Assembly (NCBI GenBank): GCA_037382465.1
Contig: JARRPX010000008.1
Location: forward strand, 1 to 46,333
Direction: 5' to 3'
Origin: Anaerolineales bacterium
Lineage (GTDB): Bacteria > Chloroflexota > Anaerolineae > Anaerolineales > E44-bin32
DNA: 46,333 nucleotides
Both the position numbers and the translations under genes were made by a program. The notes under the pieces were generated by a model. That model saw nothing but the letters and a program-made list of their open reading frames with translations. It did not search any database and had not been told where the DNA came from. This document shows, in pieces, positions 34,022 through 45,744 of this stretch. How positions within the stretch are numbered: position 1 is the first letter of the stretch; the number at the start of each line of letters is the position of its first letter.

Positions 34022-35320
34022 ATGCTCGTGGGTACGTTGGTTTTTGTTGCACTTCTTCTTTCCGAGGCGCTCATTGCCCTGGTTCGCGCCTCATTCGTCA
34101 ACAGCCATCACGCCAAACTCAGAGCGTTGGTGGAGAACGGCGTTCGACGAGCCGCACTCGCCGTGCGCGTTGCGGAAGAAGCCAGACGGCTCATTCTTAC
34201 TTTTGCCATCGCGCTAAACATCAGCCGCCTGGCGGTAATTGGCGTCGCTTTGGTCGTCTATAGCCTTCCGCTGCACGATCGAGGCCTGACACCTTTAATT
34301 TCCATCGGCAGCATCCTGCTCGGTGTGGGGATACTGATGGGGTTGTTGGAATTTCTGGTCGACAACCTGGCTTTGCGAAATCCGGAGCGCTGGGCGGTAC
34401 GCTTGAGCGCCGTCGCTTACGCCGTTCGCATCATCATGTCACCGCTGAGTTGGTTGTTGTCGCGCTTCGCCATGCAAATCAACGGGCATGCCGAAGAGCG
34501 CTCCTATCCGTTGGTTACCGAAGAGGAAATCATGACGCTGGTGGATGCAGGGGAAGAGGACGGGGTCATCGAAGAAGAAGAAAAGGCGATGATCTATTCG
34601 ATCTTCCAGCTCGCCGACACCCTGGTCCGCGAGGTGATGGTGCCCAGGATCGACATGTTGGCCTTCGAGCGCGAGACCTCGCTCGTCGAAGCCACCGAAT
34701 CGTTGCTGCGCACCGGCTTCTCCCGCGCGCCCGTGTTTGCGGAAACCATCGATAACATCGTCGGATTGCTGTATGCGAAGGACATCCTCGCGGCGTGGAA
34801 GGAGGGCGGTCAGCATGAGACCGTCCGCAATCTCTGCCGGGAAGCTTATTTCGTGCCGGAGGCCAAGCGTGTGGATGATCTGCTCACGGAAATGCAGGTC
34901 AAGCAGGTGCATATGGCCATCGTGGTGGATGAATACGGCGGAACCGCAGGTTTGGTGACCATCGAGGATCTGGTCGAGGAAATCGTCGGGGAAATTCGCG
35001 ACGAATACGATTATGCGGAGGAGCTGCCTTTCCAGAAGCTGCAGGAAGGTGAATTCCTCTTCAGCGGCCGCATCGATCTCGATGACGTCAACTTGATGAC
35101 GGAAGCACAGTTGCCCAAGGAGACGAGCGAAACGCTCGGTGGATTCATCTACAGCCGCCTGGGGAAAGTGCCGGTGAAAGGGGAAGTCGTAGAGGCCGGT
35201 GGATTACGGCTCGTTGTGGAAGAGGTGAGCGGTCGGCGAATTCGTAAAATTCGCGCCCGCCGGTTGAAACCACGCATACCGGAGACGGAACATGACGATC
35301 ACAAAAACGCAGCGGAGTGA
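34022..35320 (+). CDS. HlyC/CorC-type membrane protein with CBS domains
   Basis: A 432-residue member of the CNNM/CorC family. It has an N-terminal DUF21 transmembrane domain (four hydrophobic segments to about residue 155), a CBS pair (LVREVMVPRIDMLAFERETS, FSRAPVFAETIDNIVGLLYA, HMAIVVDEYGGTAGLVTIED), and a C-terminal FAD-binding-like CorC_HlyC domain (GRIDLDDVNLMTEAQLP, ETLGGFIYSRLGKVP). Members are proposed Mg2+ or Co2+ efflux proteins. It starts one base after glmU and its last 29 bases overlap cdd, so the three form one operon. Confidence 0.93.
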   Translation: MLVGTLVFVALLLSEALIALVRASFVNSHHAKLRALVENGVRRAALAVRVAEEARRLILTFAIALNISRLAVIGVALVVYSLPLHDRGLTPLISIGSILLGVGILMGLLEFLVDNLALRNPERWAVRLSAVAYAVRIIMSPLSWLLSRFAMQINGHAEERSYPLVTEEEIMTLVDAGEEDGVIEEEEKAMIYSIFQLADTLVREVMVPRIDMLAFERETSLVEATESLLRTGFSRAPVFAETIDNIVGLLYAKDILAAWKEGGQHETVRNLCREAYFVPEAKRVDDLLTEMQVKQVHMAIVVDEYGGTAGLVTIEDLVEEIVGEIRDEYDYAEELPFQKLQEGEFLFSGRIDLDDVNLMTEAQLPKETSETLGGFIYSRLGKVPVKGEVVEAGGLRLVVEEVSGRRIRKIRARRLKPRIPETEHDDHKNAAE

Positions 35321-35696
35321 ATTGATTCGAGAAGCGATCGAGGCTCGGCGTGGTGCGTATGCGCCCTATTCGGGTTATGCCGTGGGGGCCGCGCTGTTGA
35401 CCGTTTCGGGCAAAGTCTACCGCGGAGCAAACGTGGAAAACGCAGCCTATCCAACGAGCATGTGCGCCGAGCGGGTGGCCCTCTTCAACGCAGTGTCCGA
35501 GGGGGAGCGCCAGTTCGCGGCCATCGCAGTCGCAACGGAGAACGGAGGTTTCCCCTGTGGTTCGTGCCGGCAGGCGCTGTCCGAGTTCGGTCTGGATATG
35601 CGGGTGATTGTCGTGGATAGCGAGGGACTGCTGAATGCCGAACTCGGACTCGAGGAACTCCTGCCTCGGGCTTTTGGACCGGACGATTTCAAATAA
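35292..35696 (+). CDS. cdd: Cytidine deaminase
   Basis: A 134-residue zinc enzyme of pyrimidine salvage, converting cytidine and deoxycytidine to uridine forms. The active-site blocks are GANVENAAYPTSMCAERVAL (Cys as zinc ligand, Glu as proton shuttle, C-A-E) and PCGSCRQALSEF (P-C-x2-C, the two other zinc ligands). The opening AYAPYSGYAVGAALLTVSGK matches the substrate pocket. It overlaps the CorC-like gene by 29 bases. In many relatives era follows; here a reversed membrane gene comes next. Confidence 0.95.
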   Translation: MTITKTQRSELIREAIEARRGAYAPYSGYAVGAALLTVSGKVYRGANVENAAYPTSMCAERVALFNAVSEGERQFAAIAVATENGGFPCGSCRQALSEFGLDMRVIVVDSEGLLNAELGLEELLPRAFGPDDFK

Positions 35697-35794
35697 CTGT
35701 AAACAACGAATTCAGGATTGCGTAGTAGGGTCGCTGCCTTCGTCGAAGGGTATTGTCTCACACCTGCGCATGTCCTCGCGCATGGCCTGACCGC

Positions 35795-37393
35795 CTACCG
35801 GTAATAATCGTACACCTCGTCTGTGACTTCGAAAAACGAATAGGGCTTGCTGTACTGCGAGTAGAAAACCCGATCCGGCAGAAGTTCGAGTGATGCGCCG
35901 AAGTAGGTATCGAAGATCACGCGGAACGAATTGACTGGTGTGATGGTCGGATACAGCGCTTCCTCACCCCCGTCCGGCAGATAGTATGCGTTGAAAATGG
36001 AAAGGCGTTCGTGTGTGTAGGGCAGGATGTCCGTTTCGGCCTTCGGCCCATGGTCGCCTTGAATGACGATGATGGGCGGCGTTTCGGACTTGGCGAGAAT
36101 GGCGTCGATGACCTGGATCATGCGATCGTTGACGAACATCAACTGCTCGCGATAACCATCGATCCAACTCTGCAATTCCTCCGGCCTGTAGTCACCGTAG
36201 CCGAAACCAAGGGAGAACGGCGCATTGGGTGTCACCGGATTTCCGTTGCGATCGAAAACGAACGGGGGATGAGGCGCGATGATGTGGGCGAAGACGAAAT
36301 GCGGTCCTTCGAGATCGGGAACATCCATCAGGTGTTCGAAGGCGTTCAACGTGCGCGCCCGGCGCACCTCATAGGGGTAGCGCAGTTCCTTGATGAAGCT
36401 GGGCAGGACGATCAAACCGTCGGTGATGATTCTCCCTGCGGAGTTGTAGACCAGCATGCTTTCGAAGGGAGTCACGGCGCTCAAGCTGACGATCTCGTCC
36501 ATCGTGCCCGCGCTGTAATAGACGTCCGCATCTTGGAGGTCGGTGCCGGCAAGTCCGGTGGGGAATGCCACGGTCTTATAGCCGATGGCTTCGAGAGCCG
36601 TGCGGACCCTGCTGTGCTTCAACAGACTCCACAGCACGTCGCGGCTCTTGTCCTTCGGGTCGAGATCCGGGATCATGTCCTGGATGTATTCCATGTTGGT
36701 GGAGGATGTGATAGAGAGGCTCGTTTGAGCGTAATTCGGGCGGCTGTAGTCGCCGATGTAGAAACCGCGCTCGCGGAGTTCATCGAGGAAAGGGGTATTG
36801 TCGTAGTTGAATATTTCTTGAATGATGTCCGCACGCCCGTAGGCGTCCAGGATGATGTAATACACGTCGGGCGCTTCTTCTCCGGGGGGAAGTTGAAGTT
36901 GAATCACCGGGCGCGTGTGGATCGTGTCTGCCGTCGCACGACCCGAGGCCGATTCGATCTGGTACTGCACGATGGTGAAGATGGGCAAGATGAGCGCGGC
37001 GATCGAGGTGATGTTGAGGGCATTGTTCAGGGACCGCAGATTCGACCGGCTGCGCACGACGAAAAAGGTGGCGAGGATGAAGAGCAGAGCCCACGTGGGA
37101 ATCATGTAGCGGTGTCGTCCGATCGCCGCCAGGTGTTCCGATTTTTTCAGCAGTTCGTAGATGTGGCCGTAGGAGAAAAACAGGAGGACGGCGGCGGTTA
37201 CGATCAAGCCGGCCTTCAGCCAATCTTTCGTCAGCCAGCGGGCGACGAGCAGCAGAAGCAGCGCGGCGAGCAAGGTGACGACGAGCGAGCGGAGTGCGTC
37301 CTGCGGCACCGCCCACTCGATGTTGTAAGCCAGAAGTGCAAGGATGGGATAACCGGCAAACAAGAAGGGATGGAGAACGAGATTGCGTTTCAT
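35795..37393 (-). CDS. Membrane-anchored sulfatase/alkaline-phosphatase superfamily protein
   Basis: A 532-residue protein. I place the start at ATG 37393 (MKRNLVLHPFLFAGYPILAL); an in-frame start at 37459 exists. It has an N-terminal region of about five membrane helices (to residue 155) followed by a periplasmic catalytic domain: DVYYIILDAYGRADI (first metal ligand), SRPNYAQTSLSITSSTN (candidate nucleophile Thr/Ser), HIIAPHPPFVFD, and VIQGDHGPKAETD with the D-H metal ligands. This is the layout of LTA synthase-like and lipid-headgroup phosphoethanolamine or phosphoglycerol transferases, but the exact group is not clear. It is reversed between cdd and recO. Confidence 0.82.
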   Translation of the reverse strand: MKRNLVLHPFLFAGYPILALLAYNIEWAVPQDALRSLVVTLLAALLLLLVARWLTKDWLKAGLIVTAAVLLFFSYGHIYELLKKSEHLAAIGRHRYMIPTWALLFILATFFVVRSRSNLRSLNNALNITSIAALILPIFTIVQYQIESASGRATADTIHTRPVIQLQLPPGEEAPDVYYIILDAYGRADIIQEIFNYDNTPFLDELRERGFYIGDYSRPNYAQTSLSITSSTNMEYIQDMIPDLDPKDKSRDVLWSLLKHSRVRTALEAIGYKTVAFPTGLAGTDLQDADVYYSAGTMDEIVSLSAVTPFESMLVYNSAGRIITDGLIVLPSFIKELRYPYEVRRARTLNAFEHLMDVPDLEGPHFVFAHIIAPHPPFVFDRNGNPVTPNAPFSLGFGYGDYRPEELQSWIDGYREQLMFVNDRMIQVIDAILAKSETPPIIVIQGDHGPKAETDILPYTHERLSIFNAYYLPDGGEEALYPTITPVNSFRVIFDTYFGASLELLPDRVFYSQYSKPYSFFEVTDEVYDYYR

Positions 37394-37491
37394 CGGATTG
37401 AGACCCTTGATACCACCTTCCTTAGGATTGAGTTCGATCAATAGGGGATTGTACCCCAATGGTGCAGGAATTCCACGTATAGATGGGGCGC

Positions 37492-37500
37492 TGGTATAAT
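37492..37500 (+). promoter_or_regulatory. Extended -10 promoter of recO (leaderless mRNA likely)
   Basis: TGG-TATAAT (37492-37500) ends six bases before the ATG at 37507, so the predicted transcript start coincides with the start codon. A weak -35 (TTCCAC at 37471) lies 18 bases upstream. Confidence 0.65.
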
Positions 37501-37506
37501 CGCACC

Positions 37507-38304
37507 ATGTCAGCGCGAGATCGTGTTTATCGGACGGAAGCAGTCGTCGTGCGGCGCCAGAATCTTGGCGAAGCCGATCGTTTGCTGACTCTGTACTCGT
37601 TCGATCACGGCAAGATCAAGGCGATCGCCAAGGGAATCCGGCGGCCGCAATCTCGAAAAGCCGGTCACCTCGAACCGTTCACCCAGGTGGCACTGATGCT
37701 GGCCAAGGGCCGCGAACTCGACATCATCACCCAGGCGGAGGCGATCGAATTGTTCCCGCATCTGCGGCAGGATCTGGTTCTATTGAGCCAGGCGGCATAC
37801 GTCGTGGAATTGCTGGATCGTTTCACCGTAGAACGTGACCGCAATCGCTCGCTCTATCGGCTTTTGGTGAACACATTGGAGCGTTTGGAAGCCGGTGCAG
37901 ACCCGGATGCCGTACTGCGTTTCTACGAACTTCGCCTGCTCGACCTCACGGGATACAAACCCGAGCTTTTTCGCTGCGTGGAATGCGAGTTGGAGGTAAA
38001 ACCGGAGGATCAGTACTTTTCCTTTTCGTCCGGCGGGATCTTATGTCCGGTTTGCGGACCCGGCAGGGAGCGGGCCCGGCCGATTTCCCTGGCGGCTTTG
38101 AAGGTCCTGCGGCATTACCAGCGCAATACGTTCGCCTCCGCTTCCACGGTTCGCATTCGGGCGAAAACGTATCGGGAGATCGAATCATTGATGGAAGATT
38201 ATCTGTCTTTCGTCCTGGAGCGAAAGCTCAACAGTCCGGCATTCATACGACGCGTGCGGCGCACGATTCGAGATCAACCGGAACCCGACACCATCACAGA
38301 ATAG
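37507..38304 (+). CDS. recO: DNA repair protein RecO
   Basis: RecO works with RecR to load RecA on gapped single-stranded DNA. The 265-residue length is normal. The N-terminal OB fold starts with [20 protein letters not shown], followed by [20 protein letters not shown], the standard opening. The helical C-terminal part includes a zinc finger ([10 protein letters not shown] ... GGILCPVCG). The ATG at 37507 lies right at the predicted transcript start. It is followed after 13 bases by the glycyl-tRNA synthetase gene, so the two are likely co-transcribed. Divergent from the sulfatase-like gene. Confidence 0.95.
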   Translation: MSARDRVYRTEAVVVRRQNLGEADRLLTLYSFDHGKIKAIAKGIRRPQSRKAGHLEPFTQVALMLAKGRELDIITQAEAIELFPHLRQDLVLLSQAAYVVELLDRFTVERDRNRSLYRLLVNTLERLEAGADPDAVLRFYELRLLDLTGYKPELFRCVECELEVKPEDQYFSFSSGGILCPVCGPGRERARPISLAALKVLRHYQRNTFASASTVRIRAKTYREIESLMEDYLSFVLERKLNSPAFIRRVRRTIRDQPEPDTITE

Positions 38305-38317
38305 CGAGGAACCGAAT

Positions 38318-41317
38318 TTGGACGATAAATCAGGCCCGACTCTGCAAAACGTAATCCTACGGCTGCAGGAGTTTTGGGCGAATCAAGGCTGTGTCATCTG
38401 GCAGCCCTACCACACCGAAGTCGGGGCGGGAACGATGAACCCGGCCACATTCCTGCGAGTGCTCGGCCCGGAATCGTGGTGGGTGGCCTACGTCGAGCCG
38501 TCGATCCGACCGGCGGACGGCCGTTACGGCGAAAATCCCAACCGTTGGCAGCACTACTACCAGTTTCAGGTGATCTTGAAGCCGGATCCCGGCGATCCCA
38601 TCGAGCGCTACCTCCAATCTCTCGTCGCCCTGGGCATCAAGCCGGAAGAACACGACATCCGCTTTGTTGAAGACAATTGGATTTCACCCGCGCTCGGCGC
38701 CTGGGGGTTGGGTTGGGAAGTGTGGCTGGACGGCCAGGAGATCACGCAATACACCTATTTCCAACAGGCTGGCGGACAGACGTTGGATCCGGTTTCGGTG
38801 GAAATCACCTATGGTCTCGAACGCATCGTGCTGGCGCTGCAAGACGTGGACAATTTCGTCGAGATCCAGTGGAACGACCGGGTCACCTATGGTGAACTCA
38901 ATCTTACCGCCGAGCAGGAGCACAGCCGCTACAACTTCGAAGCCGCGGACGTTGAACGCCTGCGGCTGCTGTACGACGAATATGAATCCGAGGCGGAAGC
39001 CTGTTTGGCGAAAGGGATGGTCTTCCCGGCGCACGATTACATCTTGAAATGCTCGCACACCTTCAATTTACTGGACGCGCGCGGCGCCATCGGGGTGACG
39101 GAGCGCGCCGCACTGTTCGGCCGCATGCGGGAACTGTCCCGTCAGGTGGCGGACGCATACGTCGAACGGCGGGAAGCATTGGGCTTCCCCCTGCGAGACC
39201 GCTGGAGCGTTTCGTGGCCACAATTGGATGGCTCGAAGGACGGCAGCCCTGCGCCCGATTCGCCGGCGGACTTTATCCTGGAAATCGGAACCGAGGAGCT
39301 GCCGCCGGAAGATCTGGACAGCGCCATCGATCAATTGAATACATCCATGCCGCGGATGCTCGAAGAACAGCGTCTCGCGCATGAGGCTGTGGAAGTCAGT
39401 GGTACCCCGCGGCGTCTGGTTGTACACGTGAGCAAGTTGGCGCCCAGCCAGGCCGACCGGGTATCGTTGGTGAAGGGACCCCCGGCAGAACGTGCCTTCG
39501 ATGAACAGGGTGAACCAACCAAGGTCGCAGAAGGGTTCGCACGCAGTAAAAACGTGGCCGTGGAGGACCTCGATGTGCAGGAAATCGATGGCGGCCGCTA
39601 CGTAGTGGTGGAAGTGCGCGAGGCAGGAGTGTCGGCGGATGAAGTGTTGACCGAAACCCTACCGGCGACGATCGCGGGGCTGCGTTTTGAAAAATCGATG
39701 CGCTGGAATCAAAGCGGCGTCGCCTTCTCACGGCCCATCCGCTGGCTGCTTGCCCTGCACGGAGACCATCGCGTGCCGTTCGAGTACGCCGGTTTGACCA
39801 GCGGCCGCGAGACGCGCACCATGCGTTTCGATGATCCGGCGCAAGTTTCGGTTAAAGATGCGAAAACCTATTTCAAAACGCTCGACTCGCACGGAATCAT
39901 CCTGGATGGCGCAGCGCGTGCCGATGAAATCCTCGAGCAGGCGACGCGATTGGCGAAACAGGTGGAAGGTACTCTCCAGACGGATGCGGATCTGCTGGGT
40001 GAAGTCGCCAACCTGGTAGAAAAACCCACCGCGCTGCGGGGGGAGTTTGCCAAGAAGTTTTTAGAACTGCCCACGTCGGTGTTGATATCTGTGATGAGGA
40101 AGCACCAACGCTATTTTCCGGTCGAGAAGGATGGAGAGCTTCTGCCCTATTTCATCGCCGTCCGTAACGGCAGCGAAGAACACCTCGAAGTCGTCACCCG
40201 GGGAAACGAGCAGGTGATTCGCGCCCGTTTTGCCGATGCGGATTATTTCTTCCGTCGTGATCTGGAGCGGCCGCTGGAAGACTATCTTCCCCGGCTGTCG
40301 ACGTTGACGTTTCAAGCCGATCTTGGCTCGATGCTGGATAAAACCAGGCGGATCGAACACCTCACGGAAATGCTCGCAGATAAATTGAACCTGAGCGCAC
40401 GGGCGCGTAAAGCTGCAACCCGGGCGGCCCATCTCGCAAAAGCCGACCTGGCGACCTTGATGGTGATCGAAATGACCTCCTTGCAAGGCGAAATGGGACG
40501 GGTGTATGCGCTGCGCGGCGGTGAGCCGCCGGAAGTAGCCCAGGCGATCCGCGAGCATTATCTGCCCCGTTTCCAGGGCGACCGGATGCCCGAATCCGAT
40601 CCCGGTTATGTAGTCGGTTTGGCCGATCGCCTCGATAGTCTGATGGGATTGTTTGCGGCGGGGATTCAACCCAGCGGCGCCAGCGATCCCTTCGCCATGC
40701 GCAGAACTGCGATCGGGCTGGTACAACTGTTGATTTCGAAGTGCATCCATTTCGACTTGACCGAGGCGCTGGAGATGGCCGCCGACGGACTACCGTTGGC
40801 GGAACCGAAAGCACACATCCCGGACTGCCTGGCGTTTATCGTTGCCAGATTGCAGACGCTGCTTCTCAACGATGGGGATGCGTATGACGCCGTCGAAGCG
40901 GTCCTGACCGCACAGGGGCAAAACCCTGCGGGTGCGGTCGCCGCGCTCGAAGAACTCAGGCCTTACCGTCAGCGAAAGGATTGGGACGAGATTCTGCAAG
41001 CGTATGCGCGCTGCGTTCGCATAACACGCGGCGAGGCGGCGATCTATCCGCTTGAACCGACGAACCTCATGGAACCGGCGGAGAAAGGATTGTATGAGCA
41101 GCTTGAGAAGGCCGAGAAGACGTCTCGGGAACCAGGATCTGTCGGCGATTTCTTCGAAACCTTCATTCCGCTGATCCCGTCGATCACCACATTCTTCGAT
41201 GAGGTACTGGTCATGGCCGAGGACGACGAATTGCGCCGCAACCGCCTCGGATTGCTGCAGCGCATCGTGGCATTGGCCGACGGCGTTCTGGACCTCTCCA
41301 AACTCGAAGGTTTCTAG
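38318..41317 (+). CDS. glyQS: Fused glycyl-tRNA synthetase alpha-beta (GlyQS)
   Basis: Charges tRNA-Gly. Residues 1 to about 295 are the alpha subunit (catalytic class II core): [60 protein letters not shown] and [20 protein letters not shown]. After a short linker of about 20 residues the beta subunit begins at about 317 ([20 protein letters not shown]), continues with [20 protein letters not shown] and the HD-like core, and ends in an anticodon-binding tail. In most bacteria the two are separate genes (glyQ, glyS); fusions are known in several phyla. The start is TTG 38318. Single-ORF fusion of 999 residues, no frameshift. Confidence 0.95.
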   Translation: MDDKSGPTLQNVILRLQEFWANQGCVIWQPYHTEVGAGTMNPATFLRVLGPESWWVAYVEPSIRPADGRYGENPNRWQHYYQFQVILKPDPGDPIERYLQSLVALGIKPEEHDIRFVEDNWISPALGAWGLGWEVWLDGQEITQYTYFQQAGGQTLDPVSVEITYGLERIVLALQDVDNFVEIQWNDRVTYGELNLTAEQEHSRYNFEAADVERLRLLYDEYESEAEACLAKGMVFPAHDYILKCSHTFNLLDARGAIGVTERAALFGRMRELSRQVADAYVERREALGFPLRDRWSVSWPQLDGSKDGSPAPDSPADFILEIGTEELPPEDLDSAIDQLNTSMPRMLEEQRLAHEAVEVSGTPRRLVVHVSKLAPSQADRVSLVKGPPAERAFDEQGEPTKVAEGFARSKNVAVEDLDVQEIDGGRYVVVEVREAGVSADEVLTETLPATIAGLRFEKSMRWNQSGVAFSRPIRWLLALHGDHRVPFEYAGLTSGRETRTMRFDDPAQVSVKDAKTYFKTLDSHGIILDGAARADEILEQATRLAKQVEGTLQTDADLLGEVANLVEKPTALRGEFAKKFLELPTSVLISVMRKHQRYFPVEKDGELLPYFIAVRNGSEEHLEVVTRGNEQVIRARFADADYFFRRDLERPLEDYLPRLSTLTFQADLGSMLDKTRRIEHLTEMLADKLNLSARARKAATRAAHLAKADLATLMVIEMTSLQGEMGRVYALRGGEPPEVAQAIREHYLPRFQGDRMPESDPGYVVGLADRLDSLMGLFAAGIQPSGASDPFAMRRTAIGLVQLLISKCIHFDLTEALEMAADGLPLAEPKAHIPDCLAFIVARLQTLLLNDGDAYDAVEAVLTAQGQNPAGAVAALEELRPYRQRKDWDEILQAYARCVRITRGEAAIYPLEPTNLMEPAEKGLYEQLEKAEKTSREPGSVGDFFETFIPLIPSITTFFDEVLVMAEDDELRRNRLGLLQRIVALADGVLDLSKLEGF

Positions 41318-41356
41318 CACTCCTCAACGGTCCGGATAGAATACATATATACGGAT

Positions 41357-41385
41357 TTGCTCGAAAGCGAGTCAGACGCTATAAT
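41357..41385 (+). promoter_or_regulatory. Sigma-70 promoter of the dnaG-rpoD operon
   Basis: TTGCTC (41357-41362), 17-base spacer, perfect TATAAT (41380-41385), 45 bases before the dnaG start. Confidence 0.7.
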
Positions 41386-41430
41386 TCCCGCCCATCCCTT
41401 TCTGCAGGAATAACCAAGCGACGGAGTACG

Positions 41431-43365
41431 ATGTCTGTAATCGATGAAGTCAAAGAGCGTATCGACATTCTCGATGTGATCGGGGAGACCGTTAAACTCC
41501 GTAAATCGGGTAAGAACTACATGGGATTTTGCCCGTTCCATGCCAACACCCGGACGCCGGCGTTTGCCGTTTTCGCCGACAGCGGTACATGGCGCTGTTT
41601 TGGCGCGTGCAACGAAGGCGGAGACGTTTTCAGCTTTTTAATGAAGAAGGAAGGCTGGGATTTCGCAGAGACGCTGCGCTACCTTGCCGAGCGTGCGGGC
41701 GTCGAGCTCCAACCCCAATCGCCGGCGCAGCAGGAAGCGGAAGAAGCCCACGAACAACTGCGCACGATTTTGGAATCCACCGCCGTCTTCTTTCGGCATA
41801 CGCTCAACGGAACTGTGGAAGGCGAGAAGGTCCTGCAGTATTTACTGGATCGCGGCTTGAAGCGGGAGACCCTGGAGCGATTCGAAATCGGCATGGCGCC
41901 TGCAGGATGGGAAAACTGCGTCGCTTATTTAAAGGAAAAGGGGTACGAAGATCAAGAACTGGTGGATGCCGGCGTGGTATCCGAGCGGGAAAGCGGGGGC
42001 ATTTTCGACCGCTTTCGCAACCGGATCATGATCCCCATCCGTGACTCGCGGGGGAGAATGGTGGGATTCGGTGCGAGGGTAATCGATCCCGACGACGTGC
42101 CCAAATACCTGAATTCACCTCAGACCGTGTTGTTCGATAAAGGGCGTTTGTTGTACGGCCTGGACAAAGCGCGCAAGGCGATCCGCATGCAGGATCAAGC
42201 GGTGATCGTCGAAGGCTACATGGACGTCATCGGGCTGCATCAAGCCGGTTTCGAAAACGCGGTATCGCCGATGGGGACAGCGGTATCGGAGTATCAACTG
42301 CGCACGCTCAAGCGTTACAGCCGGCGCATCGTGTTGGCCATGGATGCGGATCTCGCCGGGAGTCAGGCCACGCTGCGCGGCCTTTCGGTTGCGCGCGAGG
42401 CGCTCGATCGAGAGCCCGATCCGGTGTTCGACGCGCGTGGATTGGTGCGGCACGAAGGCCGCCTGGATGCCGAAATACGGGTACTCACACTCCCGGAGGG
42501 CGTCGATCCGGATGAGGTCGTGGCCGGTGATGCCGACGCCTGGCGCGGGATGTTGGATCAGGCGCAGACCGTGGTGGAGTACGTGCTCGATGTGATGACG
42601 CAGGATCGTGATGTGGACGACCCGAAGGCGAAAGCAGAAATCGCCCGTCAGGTGCTGCCCTTGATCGAGGACGTCGCCGATCCTGTCGAGCGGGAGGCCT
42701 ATCGGCAGATGCTCGCGCGGCAATTGCGAGTCGATGAACGCGCGCTGCTGCGTTGGCAGCCACAGATATCCCGGCGTGGAGGCCGCGCGGCGCCGTCGCG
42801 GGCAGAGCTTGCGCAGCCACTGCCGGACGTGCGGCGGGATTCACCGTTGGAAGGTTTTTGCCTGGGGATTCTCCTGAACGACCCGGAACTGCTGTATCGT
42901 GTCGATCGTCAACTGCAGATGATAGAGCTGACCCGGCTCGATGCTCAGGATTTCTCCAGCTCTGAAAGTCGAGTGATCTTCGAAGCCCTGCGTAATGCAC
43001 TGACGCAAGATGATATGGAACCTGCGCAGCATTGGCGAAAGTCGTTGGAGCCGTCCATTTCCGAAAAAGCCGAAGAATATGTTTCCGGTGTTGCGGACCT
43101 CGACATGTCTCGGGCAAACGTCCTGGAAGCCGTCGTTGCCCATTTCTTGCGGCTGCGAAAACGGAATCTTGAAGAGCAACTCAGCCAACTTCGCTTTCAA
43201 CTCCAGACGATGCAGGAGGCGGAAGACCAGGATGAAGTGGAAAAGGATTTGTGGCACTACACCCGAGTCGTGCAGGATATCGCCACGCAGAAAGACCGTC
43301 TCGACCGCGCGATGACACAACAACGAGGCGCTTCACAATCCATGCTCATGACCCAAGGACGGTGA
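41431..43365 (+). CDS. dnaG: DNA primase
   Basis: DnaG makes RNA primers at the replication fork. The N-terminal zinc-binding domain (CHC2 type) is complete: Cys34 and His37 in CPFH, Cys56 and Cys60 in CFGAC. The middle region includes [20 protein letters not shown] and [19 protein letters not shown]. The TOPRIM core has the catalytic glutamate in [16 protein letters not shown] and the D-x-D of AMDADLAG. The C-terminal part binds the helicase and is divergent. 644 residues. It is followed by rpoD after five bases, the usual macromolecular-synthesis operon arrangement. Confidence 0.96.
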   Translation: MSVIDEVKERIDILDVIGETVKLRKSGKNYMGFCPFHANTRTPAFAVFADSGTWRCFGACNEGGDVFSFLMKKEGWDFAETLRYLAERAGVELQPQSPAQQEAEEAHEQLRTILESTAVFFRHTLNGTVEGEKVLQYLLDRGLKRETLERFEIGMAPAGWENCVAYLKEKGYEDQELVDAGVVSERESGGIFDRFRNRIMIPIRDSRGRMVGFGARVIDPDDVPKYLNSPQTVLFDKGRLLYGLDKARKAIRMQDQAVIVEGYMDVIGLHQAGFENAVSPMGTAVSEYQLRTLKRYSRRIVLAMDADLAGSQATLRGLSVAREALDREPDPVFDARGLVRHEGRLDAEIRVLTLPEGVDPDEVVAGDADAWRGMLDQAQTVVEYVLDVMTQDRDVDDPKAKAEIARQVLPLIEDVADPVEREAYRQMLARQLRVDERALLRWQPQISRRGGRAAPSRAELAQPLPDVRRDSPLEGFCLGILLNDPELLYRVDRQLQMIELTRLDAQDFSSSESRVIFEALRNALTQDDMEPAQHWRKSLEPSISEKAEEYVSGVADLDMSRANVLEAVVAHFLRLRKRNLEEQLSQLRFQLQTMQEAEDQDEVEKDLWHYTRVVQDIATQKDRLDRAMTQQRGASQSMLMTQGR

Positions 43366-43370
43366 TCGAT

Positions 43371-44942
<1,572 letters not shown>

Positions 44943-44967
44943 GCTATCTTTACATTGTCTCTACAAA

Positions 44968-45007
44968 CACCAGCCCATCTGCCTGGCGGCAGGGGGCTGG
45001 TGCTTTT
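44968..45007 (+). terminator. Rho-independent terminator after rpoD
   Basis: CACCAGCCC pairs with GGGCTGGTG (44968-44976 and 44994-45002), with an inner CTGCC/GGCAG stem, then CTTTTT. It ends the dnaG-rpoD operon. Confidence 0.9.
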
Positions 45008-45016
45008 TGCGTCGGC

Positions 45017-45062
45017 TGCGGATATTCATCCGCAACCGGTAACCGGCAGATATTTATCTGCC
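45017..45062. repeat. Cluster of three REP-like palindromes
   Basis: Three consecutive inverted repeats: TGCGGAT/ATCCGCA (45017-45034), CCGG-TAA-CCGG (45036-45046) and GGCAGATA/TATCTGCC (45045-45062). The last resembles the palindrome at 16869-16893. They sit directly behind the rpoD terminator and are not part of a gene. Confidence 0.65.
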
Positions 45063-45322
45063 AATACTCACTTCTCAATTGGATACCTCGTACTTGTAGA
45101 TCGTGTATCCCAGGGTGTAATCTAGTCTGAGTACTGGTCGATACATATCCACCAAATACTGGCGACGGCCACAAATCCGTCAGCGGCGAAGGGTTTTCGT
45201 CCTGAGCAGAACGGGCCGTGAAGTGGTGAGTGAAATCGAAGCTTCCTTCGACTACGGGTTACGCGCCCCACGCAGTAATTGGGAATTGGTGAAGTCCCGC
45301 ATCTTTTGTGATAAAATTCACA
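45063..45322. other. Gene-free stretch upstream of nuoA
   Basis: About 260 bases with no gene. The stretch around 45227-45260 has a GAAATCGAAG/CTTCCTTCGA imperfect hairpin. No family motif in any frame. Confidence 0.45.
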
Positions 45323-45350
45323 TTTAGAAACGGCCGGTTTGGTATATAAT
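45323..45350 (+). promoter_or_regulatory. Sigma-70 promoter of the nuo operon
   Basis: TTTAGA (45323-45328), 16-base spacer, perfect TATAAT (45345-45350), 37 bases before nuoA. Confidence 0.6.
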
Positions 45351-45387
45351 TAACTAATGTAACCATCTCACACACGCCGAGGTACGG

Positions 45388-45744
45388 ATGCCCAGTGAAT
45401 ATCTCCCCATCGCAATATTGGTCGTCCTCGCAACTGCTCTTGCTTTACTCGTGGTGATCCTCGGCGCGATTTTTGGCCCACACACACAAACCGAAGTAAA
45501 ATCCGAACCTTACGAATCCGGCATGAATCCCATCGGCCCGGGCAGACGGCGCATGCCGGTCCATTTTTACCTGGTGGCGGTGCTTTTCATCCTCTTCGAT
45601 GTAGAAATCATTTTTCTCCTGCCCTGGGCGTCCGTCCTGCGTGAGCTCGATGTTTTCGGGCTGGTCGAAATGTTTGTATTCATCGGTATCTTGATCGTTG
45701 GTTTTGCGTACGCATGGAAGAAGGGAGCTCTGGAGTGGGATTAG
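45388..45744 (+). CDS. nuoA: NADH-quinone oxidoreductase subunit A
   Basis: The smallest membrane subunit of complex I. 118 residues with three helices: [20 protein letters not shown], the central [20 protein letters not shown] and [20 protein letters not shown]. The conserved loop [20 protein letters not shown] (Y-E-S/C-G-x-x-P) contains the residues that link to NuoH and NuoJ at the quinone site. [10 protein letters not shown] is the family hallmark. It overlaps nuoB by ten bases. The start is ATG 45388. Confidence 0.96.
   Translation: MPSEYLPIAILVVLATALALLVVILGAIFGPHTQTEVKSEPYESGMNPIGPGRRRMPVHFYLVAVLFILFDVEIIFLLPWASVLRELDVFGLVEMFVFIGILIVGFAYAWKKGALEWD

Noticed and set aside
36011-37444. 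477-residue open frame on the plus strand
   Set aside because: Exact antisense of the membrane sulfatase-like gene, which shows metal-binding motifs and membrane helices.
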